NCBI GenBank assembly: GCA_020435025.1
Contig: JAGRAG010000424.1
Coordinates: 1-6,959 of the forward strand
Source: Bdellovibrionales bacterium
GTDB taxonomy: Bacteria > Bdellovibrionota > Bdellovibrionia > Bdellovibrionales > UBA1609
Length of the DNA: 6,959 nucleotides
Direction: 5' to 3'
Positions 1 through 5,947 of this stretch are shown piece by piece (position 1 is the first letter of the stretch; each line of letters starts with the position of its first letter). Under the pieces are notes generated by a model. It was not told where the DNA came from and did not search any database. It saw nothing but the letters and a program-made list of their open reading frames with translations. The position numbers and the translations under genes are program-made.

Positions 1-2
1 CT

Positions 3-377
3 ATGATTGCCAATTTAGGTTTAGATGATATGGACTCAGTGAATACAGCAAATAGTTACTGTGCTTTAACAGAAATAGAAGGTTTAATATATTTCTCATC
101 TCTTACAGTAATGGGTACAGCCTTAAAAATTGCTACGGGAAATGGAAGTAACGACAACCCGAGTGCAGCAACTATTCAAAATATGGTTAATTATTGTCAA
201 AGTAATAACTGTAATAATGAAGTGGTTGGCACCGCGATTATTGGCCTAGGAAATTCATATTGTGCAGGTGCCCAATCAAATTCCGAAGTGTGCGGAGAAC
301 TTAATCAATCTATAGCTGAGGGAGGTGGTTCTCCTTCCGCAGTCGCTACAAAATTCTGGACTCTAATTAATAAATAA
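3..377 (+). CDS. C-terminal part of a cysteine-containing, probably exported hypothetical protein (5' end outside window)
   Basis: I do not recognise a family. At least 124 residues are visible, ending at the TAA at 375-377. The reading frame is open to the window edge and the first Met has no visible ribosome binding site, so this is most likely the tail of a longer protein. The composition is rich in Asn, Ser, Gly and Ala, with five Cys in short patterns: NSYC, VNYC, NNC, NSYC and EVC. The motif NSYC appears twice, and two similar stretches around VMGTAL and VVGTAI suggest a diverged internal repeat. Few charges and paired cysteines fit an exported, possibly disulfide-bonded surface protein, but the signal peptide would lie upstream and cannot be checked. 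A palindrome follows 11 bp after the stop. The next gene on the same strand is an unrelated transposase-like protein. The coding call is fairly safe; function is unknown. Confidence 0.6.
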   Translation: MIANLGLDDMDSVNTANSYCALTEIEGLIYFSSLTVMGTALKIATGNGSNDNPSAATIQNMVNYCQSNNCNNEVVGTAIIGLGNSYCAGAQSNSEVCGELNQSIAEGGGSPSAVATKFWTLINK

Positions 378-388
378 TGATATTTGAT

Positions 389-415
389 AGATTTCCGGAA
401 TCCGTCCGGAAATCT
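389..415 (+). terminator. 11-bp perfect palindrome after the first gene; possible weak terminator or REP-like hairpin
   Basis: AGATTTCCGGA (389-399) and TCCGGAAATCT (405-415) are exact reverse complements around a 5-nt loop (ATCCG). It lies just downstream of the stop at 377 and upstream of the RAYT-like gene. The 3' side reads CTCCCTAATAG with no proper T tract, so as an intrinsic terminator it is weak. Because RAYT proteins act on palindromes next to their own genes, a REP-type hairpin is an alternative reading, but only one copy is seen in this window. Confidence 0.5.
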
Positions 416-467
416 CCCTAATAGTTTCTCTTCTTAAAAATATCCCACTTTAGCCAATGTTCTCATC

Positions 468-1211
468 TTGCAGTACCTCGCTGGCATGAGATACCCAAGA
501 CAAAACCAATTATATACTGAAACCGGCATCGTCCATAAATTTTGGAAATGTCATAATAATGAATTTTTGTTCCAACAAAAAGAATCAAAACACCTTTATT
601 TTGAAGCAGTTGGGCGTGGCTTAAGAAAGGAGATAACCATGGGCCATGTCCAACTGTTCGCCTTTGCACTGATGGGAAACCACTCCCATCAGTTGCTTCA
701 GTACTCAGATGGTTGTGAGCACCTTTCTAACTATATGCGCTCAACCCACACTTCATTTGGAAGGAATTTTAACGATCGTAATAACAGATCCGGAAAAGTA
801 GGAAACGACCGACCGAAAACACCTCTTATAGAAGACTCCTCGCATTCCATGCGGGTTCATTTTTATATTGAGGCGAATCCCATTCGAGCCGGCATATGCA
901 ACCGAGAGTCTCTTAAAACCTATCCCTATTCGAGCTATGGATTCTACGCATTTGGAATAGAAAATCGCTTTACGAGTTTACTCTCTATACCGGACTGGTA
1001 TTTAGAATTAGGGGACACTCCCGCTCAACGGCAAAAAAAGTATAGGAAATTATTTGATGAGTACCTAGTGGGATCTTCGATGATTTATACTTTTCATCAA
1101 ACGTTTATCGGTAGTGATCGATGGATTGAAAAAAGCGAAGACCAACTTCGCTTTTTTCAGACAAAGCGTCTAGCGCCGTCCACTTTACAAATGGATGACA
1201 GGAGCACTTAA
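468..1211 (+). CDS. RAYT-like (REP-associated tyrosine transposase, Y1_Tnp/IS200-like) protein, catalytic Tyr apparently replaced by Phe
   Basis: The fold signature is that of the Y1/HUH transposase family, which nicks single-stranded DNA at hairpins. Numbering from the TTG at 468: a first-strand region VHKFWKCHN (22-30), the core LMGNHSHQLL (68-77) holding the metal-binding HxH pair H72/H74, a helix region with THTSFGRNFN (93-102), RSGKV (107-111), R115, and the family hallmark YIEANPIRAG (133-142). In most relatives the helix carries Tyr at the place of F97 (pattern hTxYxxxxN), so the nucleophile seems to be missing. The length of 247 aa is normal for RAYTs. The ATG at 486 (MRYPRQNQLY) is the more likely start, giving 241 aa; neither start has a clear Shine-Dalgarno. 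No terminal inverted repeats or target duplications mark it as a free insertion sequence, so it is probably a domesticated single-copy gene. Its stop overlaps that of the convergent barrel gene by 4 bp. Confidence 0.85.
   Translation: MQYLAGMRYPRQNQLYTETGIVHKFWKCHNNEFLFQQKESKHLYFEAVGRGLRKEITMGHVQLFAFALMGNHSHQLLQYSDGCEHLSNYMRSTHTSFGRNFNDRNNRSGKVGNDRPKTPLIEDSSHSMRVHFYIEANPIRAGICNRESLKTYPYSSYGFYAFGIENRFTSLLSIPDWYLELGDTPAQRQKKYRKLFDEYLVGSSMIYTFHQTFIGSDRWIEKSEDQLRFFQTKRLAPSTLQMDDRST
1127..1159. terminator. Bidirectional intrinsic terminator-like hairpin, lying inside the 3' end of the RAYT-like gene
   Basis: TGAAAAAAGCGAAG (1127-1140) and CTTCGCTTTTTTCA (1146-1159) are exact reverse complements around the loop ACCAA. 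On the plus strand a GCGAAG/CTTCGC stem is followed by six T. On the minus strand the same structure also ends in six T. For the minus-strand barrel gene, which ends at 1208, it is well placed about 50 nt after the stop. For the plus-strand RAYT-like gene it lies about 50 nt before the stop, inside codons for the C-terminal tail, so transcripts from that side may end before the stop codon. Confidence 0.75.
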
Positions 1212-2374
1212 AAATCTAGGCTCATTTCAATTTGGTATCGACGGCTTTCAATAGGGTTATCCGAAGTTCCTACTTCTTCACCCCAACCTGCTAGATCAAG
1301 CTGAAACCAGCCAAAAAGTGCCCCAAAACCATATGTTAAATAACCTTGGTTTAGGCCGACGGACCAGTGGCCTTTCCACCAGGAGTACATCTTCCAACCT
1401 AGCTCTGCCCCAACATGAAGCCCCTTCATGAAGCTCCAATTTTTATGTCCGATGTCTCTAACCTCAACGGCAAACTTTGGATCAAACACCCAAATATCAG
1501 GTGTATCAAAGCTCATACCCAAATCAAATCTACGCTGCATTGGTGGAGGCTCTTTGGAGTTTTCAGAAATGACATGAAAATTTTGAGCAAACCCATAATC
1601 TAACAAATTTCGCACAACCACAGAAAGGGTCGGCTGAAACCAGCTAAACATTCCTTTTTTAGGCATTTTTGGTTCAATCATAAACCCAATGTCTGCATCG
1701 AGTGTCAGTCCCTCGTCGAAATTATCTTGATCGAATACTTGAGTGTCCTTAGATAACTCTGCAACCGAGGTCACTCCATTAAAGTATAAACGATGGACTC
1801 CTTTGACAGTAATTCCACCGTACCAATCCGCCCATTTTCCCCACTTAAGCTCTTTGCCATAGCCATAAGCAAACGTAGTATCAAAATATGCGGTTACATT
1901 TAATGCAGGACCAACCTGCCGATGCATACTCACATCAACAGAAAAGTCAGCTGGCAAAAAAGCAATACCCCAGTTTGGTCGTAACCATGTGCCGCCAAGA
2001 GCGATGGGGCGTATATTATAGTTCTTGCCATAGTTTTTTTGAATTACATCACTAATGGCTTGTTCAGGGTTGGCCTGTTTAGAAGCCGTATCTATATCAT
2101 TTGCAAAGTCAATCGCTCCTGGGTCAAATGCTGCTGCCAGATTAAAATGTAAGTTGCCCTCTTTACGTTTTGCTAGAGCTGCCGGATTATAAAATAAAGT
2201 ACTATAGTCATCTACTACAGAAGTAAATGCGTTACCCATACCCATAGCGCGAGTACTTGTATAATGCTGATGAATACCATAAGAAAGAGGCTCAGACGCA
2301 CCATAAGCTTTAAAGCTTAGAATTGAAAAAATAGTTACACAGACGAAATTCCGAAATATTCGAAGCTCATTCAT
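1208..2374 (-). CDS. FadL/PorV-like outer membrane beta-barrel protein
   Basis: A 388-aa predicted outer membrane protein. Residues 1-25 form a signal peptide: short charged start, hydrophobic stretch VCVTIFSIL, and an AYG/A-type cleavage site. The segment RAMGMGNAFTSVVDD, running to FYNPAALAK (42-69), is the N-terminal signature shared by FadL (OmpP1, hydrophobic-compound import), PorV and related UPF0164-like barrels. The rest alternates aromatic and small residues in strand-like stretches and ends in MSLDF, with the terminal Phe expected for BamA-dependent insertion. The length fits the superfamily. The start is supported by GGGGAAG five nt upstream of the ATG. It is divergent from another barrel gene (72-bp gap) and convergent with the RAYT-like gene. 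Transport of fatty acids or other hydrophobic molecules is possible, but the substrate cannot be told from sequence. Barrel call firm, subfamily moderate. Confidence 0.8.
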   Translation of the reverse strand: MNELRIFRNFVCVTIFSILSFKAYGASEPLSYGIHQHYTSTRAMGMGNAFTSVVDDYSTLFYNPAALAKRKEGNLHFNLAAAFDPGAIDFANDIDTASKQANPEQAISDVIQKNYGKNYNIRPIALGGTWLRPNWGIAFLPADFSVDVSMHRQVGPALNVTAYFDTTFAYGYGKELKWGKWADWYGGITVKGVHRLYFNGVTSVAELSKDTQVFDQDNFDEGLTLDADIGFMIEPKMPKKGMFSWFQPTLSVVVRNLLDYGFAQNFHVISENSKEPPPMQRRFDLGMSFDTPDIWVFDPKFAVEVRDIGHKNWSFMKGLHVGAELGWKMYSWWKGHWSVGLNQGYLTYGFGALFGWFQLDLAGWGEEVGTSDNPIESRRYQIEMSLDF

Positions 2375-2379
2375 TATTA

Positions 2380-2386
2380 CTTCCCC
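2380..2386 (-). promoter_or_regulatory. Ribosome binding site of the FadL/PorV-like gene
   Basis: On the minus strand GGGGAAG precedes the ATG by 5 nt. It is the best Shine-Dalgarno match near this gene and supports the chosen start. Confidence 0.55.
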
Positions 2387-2446
2387 ATTATTATTAAGTA
2401 CTTCAAAATTCTATATTCAATACAAGATTTAGGGTACATTTAATCC

Positions 2447-3076
2447 ATGAGACTTAGATATCTAATGCTATTTTTGACCTTAGTCGTAACGCCTGCGGAG
2501 ATGATGGCAACCACTCATGACTATGCTCCTCAAAATAATTCAAAGGAAAACAAACTACCTGTTACAAATGACCAATTTTTAAAGAACGAAAACCTAATAG
2601 TCTCACCTCAAGAGCACGAAGCCTTTGACTCTGAAAATACCCAAACCAGTTACTATCCTTATCTTCAGTCAATGTCGCCGATGATTGGGGTATTGTTTAA
2701 TGCAAATGATATCACCGACGGAAATGCCGTCTTATATCGCGTAGTCTACTTAGTACCAAAGGTACACTCTCCGCAGTTGGAGGTAGGCGTTGATCTTGTT
2801 TCTGATTCAACCGGTTTTTTTCACTTTGCATATCGATGGATTTCCGCAGAGAGAAGTCCCTTTAGGCCCTATTTTAAAATTGGAGCTTCCCATAATTTAA
2901 TTCCTAATGAAAAATTAGCCTCATTCACAAATACTAATAACTATTTTGTATTATCCGGTATTGGTCTTGAAGACTTACTGAGCCCACCTATGTCCGTTCG
3001 ATTCGAAGCTCATTTACTCATTGGAATAAAAAGCATTTCAATAGGCTTGTCTTTCGGCTATTCATGGGGCTGGTGA
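2447..3076 (+). CDS. Hypothetical secreted protein, predicted small outer membrane beta-barrel
   Basis: A 209-aa protein with no family that I recognise. Residues 1-21 look like a signal peptide (MRLRYLMLFLTLVV, then a likely cut after MMA). Residues 22-70 are a polar, Asn/Glu/Gln-rich linker, probably disordered. Residues 75-209 show short alternating strands such as YRVVYLVP, QLEVGVDLV, FFHFAYRWI, RPYFKIGAS, YFVLSGIGL, VRFEAHLLIG and ISIGLSFGYSWGW, typical of an 8-strand-size barrel with an aromatic last residue. The ATG has only a distant AGGG (2431-2434) as ribosome binding site, so initiation may be weak. It is transcribed away from the FadL/PorV-like gene, and its last 19 bp overlap the end of coaE on the other strand. 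A structural or porin-like role in the outer membrane is inferred; a lipid A or adhesin-type function cannot be excluded. Confidence 0.7.
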   Translation: MRLRYLMLFLTLVVTPAEMMATTHDYAPQNNSKENKLPVTNDQFLKNENLIVSPQEHEAFDSENTQTSYYPYLQSMSPMIGVLFNANDITDGNAVLYRVVYLVPKVHSPQLEVGVDLVSDSTGFFHFAYRWISAERSPFRPYFKIGASHNLIPNEKLASFTNTNNYFVLSGIGLEDLLSPPMSVRFEAHLLIGIKSISIGLSFGYSWGW

Positions 3077-3672
3077 TTTAATAAGACTAGATGGATGTCT
3101 GTCACCTTCTGCCTCAGGTTTTCTAAATTTCCAGAATTCTCTAAAATAAAATCAGCTCTCTTTTTCTTTTTTTCCATGTCCATCTGGGACTTAATTGTTT
3201 GGACTACGCTATCCCGCGATACCTTGTCTCTATCCATGACCCGTTGAATTTGTGTCTCAAATGGAGCAGATACAACTATAATTTTATCGAATTGTGCTTC
3301 TAAATGTGCCTCAAATAGTAGTGGAACATCATATATAGAATATGGCTCCCCGGCCCGCTCAGCAGCCTCCCTTTTCCGCTGAGTCTCACTTTGAACCAAT
3401 GGGTGTACTATTTTCTCTAATTTTTTTAGTAATATTCGATCCTTAAATACTAACTCTCTCAACTCCTTTCGATCTAAGACCGATTTTGAAGAGAGTCTGT
3501 CACCAAATTCTTTTAAGATTCGTGCCTCACCTTGAGATCCTGGACCAGTAACTCTACGAGAGATTTCATCTGCATCTATAACCGTGACTCCTAGATCTCG
3601 GAAAAATGAAGCTACTGAGGATTTTCCAGTACCAATTCCACCTGTTAAACCTATCCATAACATGTCTGTCAC
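3058..3672 (-). CDS. coaE: Dephospho-CoA kinase (EC 2.7.1.24)
   Basis: CoaE is cytoplasmic and phosphorylates the 3'-hydroxyl of the ribose of dephospho-CoA with ATP, the final step of coenzyme A synthesis. All family marks are present in 204 aa, the usual length: P-loop GGIGTGKS (11-18), DADEI (33-37) whose acidic residues act in catalysis, the substrate-side motif KIVHPLV (87-93), DVPLLFE (115-121) and the lid segment RVMDRDKVS (144-152). The longest reading starts at a GTG (3672). An ATG three codons on (3663, giving MLWIGLTGG) matches the usual CoaE start equally well; neither has a strong Shine-Dalgarno. The gene stands alone, divergent from the kinase gene, and its last six codons lie antisense to the end of the small barrel gene, with no terminator visible between the two. 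CoA made here would feed the acyl-CoA synthetase downstream of the kinase. Confidence 0.96.
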   Translation of the reverse strand: MTDMLWIGLTGGIGTGKSSVASFFRDLGVTVIDADEISRRVTGPGSQGEARILKEFGDRLSSKSVLDRKELRELVFKDRILLKKLEKIVHPLVQSETQRKREAAERAGEPYSIYDVPLLFEAHLEAQFDKIIVVSAPFETQIQRVMDRDKVSRDSVVQTIKSQMDMEKKKKRADFILENSGNLENLRQKVTDIHLVLLNHQPHE

Positions 3673-3734
3673 CCAACCATAAATATACGACTTTAGACCA
3701 AAACGGTATTATTACTATATTTTCCAGTACCAAT
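3621..3734. repeat. 16-nt direct repeat: one copy in the coaE P-loop codons, one in the upstream intergenic region
   Basis: ATTTTCCAGTACCAAT occurs at 3621-3636 and again at 3719-3734, 98 bp apart. The first copy, read on the minus strand, encodes IGTGK of the CoaE P-loop. The second lies in the non-coding region in front of coaE and is out of frame with it. Flanking bases do not match, so it is not simply a longer tandem duplication. Confidence 0.6.
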
Positions 3735-3792
3735 GACTAATAGTCATACACGTAAATCAAGAATTCAATTTCTAGCACCGATAGTAATAATA
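3707..3792. repeat. 12-bp inverted repeat pair bracketing the divergent coaE/kinase control region
   Basis: TATTATTACTAT (3707-3718) and ATAGTAATAATA (3781-3792) are exact reverse complements separated by 62 bp. As a result each divergent gene has ATAGTAATAATA in its own sense direction, about 18 nt before the kinase GTG and 35 nt before the coaE GTG. They could be shared operator half-sites, paired promoter elements (TAATAAT resembles a -10 box), or AT-rich chance. Confidence 0.5.
3733..3747. promoter_or_regulatory. 15-bp palindrome, candidate operator between coaE and the kinase gene
   Basis: ATGACTA (3733-3739), one central A, and TAGTCAT (3741-3747) form a perfect odd palindrome roughly midway between the two divergent starts, inside the larger 12-bp inverted repeat pair. 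The size and symmetry suit a dimeric repressor or activator. No regulator is encoded nearby and I do not recognise the site. Confidence 0.35.
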
Positions 3793-3797
3793 GTGAA

Positions 3798-3805
3798 AAG
3801 GCAGG
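3798..3805 (+). promoter_or_regulatory. Ribosome binding site that fixes the GTG start of the Ser/Thr kinase
   Basis: AAGGCAGG lies 4 nt before the GTG at 3810 (8 nt if only AAGG pairs). The frame has no other ATG, GTG or TTG between the upstream in-frame stop at 3753 and this GTG, and the next ATG falls inside the glycine loop of the kinase, so GTG is the start. Confidence 0.65.
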
Positions 3806-3809
3806 TAAA

Positions 3810-5915
3810 GTGTCCAAGAAATTTGAAAGGTTTGGCAAATATATCCTCTTAGAGAAGCTCGCAGCAGGCGGGATGGCTGAGGTGTTTCTTGCACGAGCCC
3901 AAGGGGCCAATGGAATAGGCAAATTCTTGGCTGTTAAACGAATTTTACCACAATTTTCCGACAATGACGATTTCATCGATATGTTTAAAGATGAGGCCAA
4001 AATCGCTATCAACCTTTCTCACTCCAATATAGTTCCCATTTTTGAATTCGGTATTTCTAATAAACAGCTTTTCCTTGTCATGGCCTATATCGAGGGACGA
4101 AATCTACGGCAAATCCTAAACAAGATGAAAAAAGCCAAAAAATTCTTTTCCATCGAGCAAGTTGTTTACATCTGCAAAGAAATTGCTGCTGGTCTAGATC
4201 ACGCACATCGCTGCCTTGATGGAACAACGGGAAAACCACTAAGTATCACACATAGAGACATGAGCCCTCAAAACGTCATGATTAGTTTCGAAGGAGAAGT
4301 AAAGGTCATTGATTTTGGAATTGCCAAGGCTGAAACCCAACTAGAAACCACTCGAGCAGGTACTCTAAAAGGTAAGTTCGGATACATGAGCCCTGAGCAA
4401 GCAGAGGGTCAGCCCATTGATCTGCGAACTGACATCTTTTCTCTCGGGATCGTCCTTTGGGAACTTCTTGCAAACGACCGTCTTTTTATCGCAAACAATG
4501 AAATCAACACTCTTAGAAAAATCCGTGACTGTCGAGTTCCGAGCCTTCGGAAAATAAATCCGAATGTTCCACCAGAACTAGAAAAAATCGTTTATAAGGC
4601 CCTCGCGAAAGATAGAAACCTAAGATATCAAACGGCTTCAGCCCTTCAAAGAGATCTGAATCGCTTTTTGAATCGGCACTATCCTGATTTTGCTCCTCAA
4701 GATTTTGCCGGAGCCATTAAGTCACTCTATATGGATGAGATCCTAGACAATAGAAAACGACTCATCAGCTATGCCAAGCAAACATCGGAATTAGAGCAGC
4801 CCAAAAAGGCCGTTTCGGAAGAGCCTGATTATGGTACAGCCAGCTTTGCTTCAAATAGCTTTAACAATCCGGAACAAGATGAGTTTCCGGAAGAAAAAGC
4901 AGTTCAACAAGTTACTAAATCTCACTCCAACAGTCTCGCATATCAGCTTTCGGAAATGAACGCACAAATGGAAGCTGACGATCCGAATGATTTTAGTAGC
5001 ATGAATGCATCCAGAGAAGACAATCTTGATGTCGAGAAAATCATGAATGAGATTAAAAAGGTATCTCATCACTCCCCTTCAGCACTAAGAAAACACTCTT
5101 ATACCAGTGACGGACACACCAACTCCCGATTCACAAAACCAGGCCTGAACAGCGACTCTTACGCGCAAATTGACTCACACTCTAACTTTAGCTATTCGGA
5201 CAATAGTAGCATCGTAAAGACCGTAGCAATAATTGGAGTGGTTCTTGGGGGATTTTTCCTTGCCAATCAAATTTTCCCTAAAATAACTGCACATATTAAA
5301 AATGCCGCCGTAACCTCAGGAGTACTGCCCGTAGATAAAACTGAGATTGCATCTGTTACAAACAACAATCCTACAAAAACCGACGATCCAGTGGCTCCAA
5401 AACCTCTTCTTAAATTGGATAACTCCGATCCGGCGACTCAACAAGTACTGGAAGGAAGTCTACGTGTTTCTATCAAAAGTTCGCCCTCCGGAGCTGCCAT
5501 ATATTTAAATAATGTAAACACCTTTAAACGAACCCCAGCTGTCATAACTGTTCCAAGCCCTGATGTAAAAATCACGCTAAAAAAAGCCGGTTACGAAACA
5601 CAAGAAATTGATACGGGGGGAAATCTAACCAATCGACGTTCCCTTCGAGTCAACCTTTTCCCTGCTAAAATCGCATATCTGAGTATTGATATACTACCGC
5701 CTGTTCCTGCAAATATTTATATCGACGGGAATCAGATCCTAGGGAAACCCTTCCCCATTATTAAACATTCCGTCTCGGCAAACAAAGACATTACAATTCG
5801 GGCAGTTAGCCCAACCACTGGCGTGTCTGTCACCAGGCAGGTTCGACTAAGAGAAAAGCAAACTCAACAAATCAATTTCGATTTGACCCGAAGGCCAGCC
5901 AGTCGTAAAAGATAG
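3810..5915 (+). CDS. Transmembrane Ser/Thr protein kinase (Hanks type) with two C-terminal PEGA-type modules
   Basis: A 701-aa bacterial eukaryotic-like kinase. The catalytic domain (about 11-285) is complete: glycine loop LAAGGMAEV (17-25), Lys43, helix-C Glu62, catalytic loop HRDMSPQN (148-155, Asp150), DFG (168-170), a Thr-rich activation segment (TT 179-180, T184) and SPE (193-195), then TDIFSLG (206-212). HRDMSPQN and the first glycine replaced by Ala are common in the myxobacterial-type branch. Residues about 315-467 are a polar Ser/Asn/Glu-rich linker. One membrane helix follows (about 468-486, VAIIGVVLGGFFLA). Beyond it, a PEGA module starts near 550 (GSLRVSIKSSPSGAAIYLNN) and a second, more diverged one near 620 (AYLSIDILPP, IYIDG). 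Predicted topology: kinase in the cytoplasm, PEGA modules in the periplasm, perhaps binding cell wall or partner proteins. An acyl-CoA synthetase gene follows after 32 bp. Substrates are unknown; kinase activity is very likely. Confidence 0.95.
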   Translation: MSKKFERFGKYILLEKLAAGGMAEVFLARAQGANGIGKFLAVKRILPQFSDNDDFIDMFKDEAKIAINLSHSNIVPIFEFGISNKQLFLVMAYIEGRNLRQILNKMKKAKKFFSIEQVVYICKEIAAGLDHAHRCLDGTTGKPLSITHRDMSPQNVMISFEGEVKVIDFGIAKAETQLETTRAGTLKGKFGYMSPEQAEGQPIDLRTDIFSLGIVLWELLANDRLFIANNEINTLRKIRDCRVPSLRKINPNVPPELEKIVYKALAKDRNLRYQTASALQRDLNRFLNRHYPDFAPQDFAGAIKSLYMDEILDNRKRLISYAKQTSELEQPKKAVSEEPDYGTASFASNSFNNPEQDEFPEEKAVQQVTKSHSNSLAYQLSEMNAQMEADDPNDFSSMNASREDNLDVEKIMNEIKKVSHHSPSALRKHSYTSDGHTNSRFTKPGLNSDSYAQIDSHSNFSYSDNSSIVKTVAIIGVVLGGFFLANQIFPKITAHIKNAAVTSGVLPVDKTEIASVTNNNPTKTDDPVAPKPLLKLDNSDPATQQVLEGSLRVSIKSSPSGAAIYLNNVNTFKRTPAVITVPSPDVKITLKKAGYETQEIDTGGNLTNRRSLRVNLFPAKIAYLSIDILPPVPANIYIDGNQILGKPFPIIKHSVSANKDITIRAVSPTTGVSVTRQVRLREKQTQQINFDLTRRPASRKR

Positions 5916-5947
5916 CATCTACTAAATTCTAACTACTGGAATCTTCA

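Noticed and set aside
463..669. Minus-strand open frame of 68 codons
   Set aside because: Lies opposite the conserved N-terminal part of the RAYT-like gene; no recognisable motif or ribosome binding site.
389..1211. Complete insertion sequence or transposon carrying the RAYT-like gene
   Set aside because: The upstream and downstream palindromes differ in sequence, and no matching ends or target duplications are seen.
1415..1603. Plus-strand open frame of 62 codons
   Set aside because: Antisense to the well-supported outer membrane barrel gene; no protein-like features.
2375..2446. Possible promoters in the gap between the two barrel genes (TTGAAT, TAATAA-type boxes)
   Set aside because: Spacing and distance to the start codons do not fit; in such AT-rich DNA these matches are expected by chance.
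3072..3106. Possible hairpin (GGTGA with TCACC, inner AGAC with GTCT) at the convergent coaE/barrel ends
   Set aside because: Interrupted short stems, a large loop and no T tract; not convincing as a terminator.
3737..4012. Minus-strand open frame of 91 codons
   Set aside because: Mostly antisense to the glycine loop and Lys43 region of the kinase, which is clearly coding on the plus strand.
4851..5072. Minus-strand open frame of 73 codons
   Set aside because: Antisense shadow of the kinase linker region; Phe/Ile-rich only because the plus-strand codons are Asn/Glu/Lys-rich.
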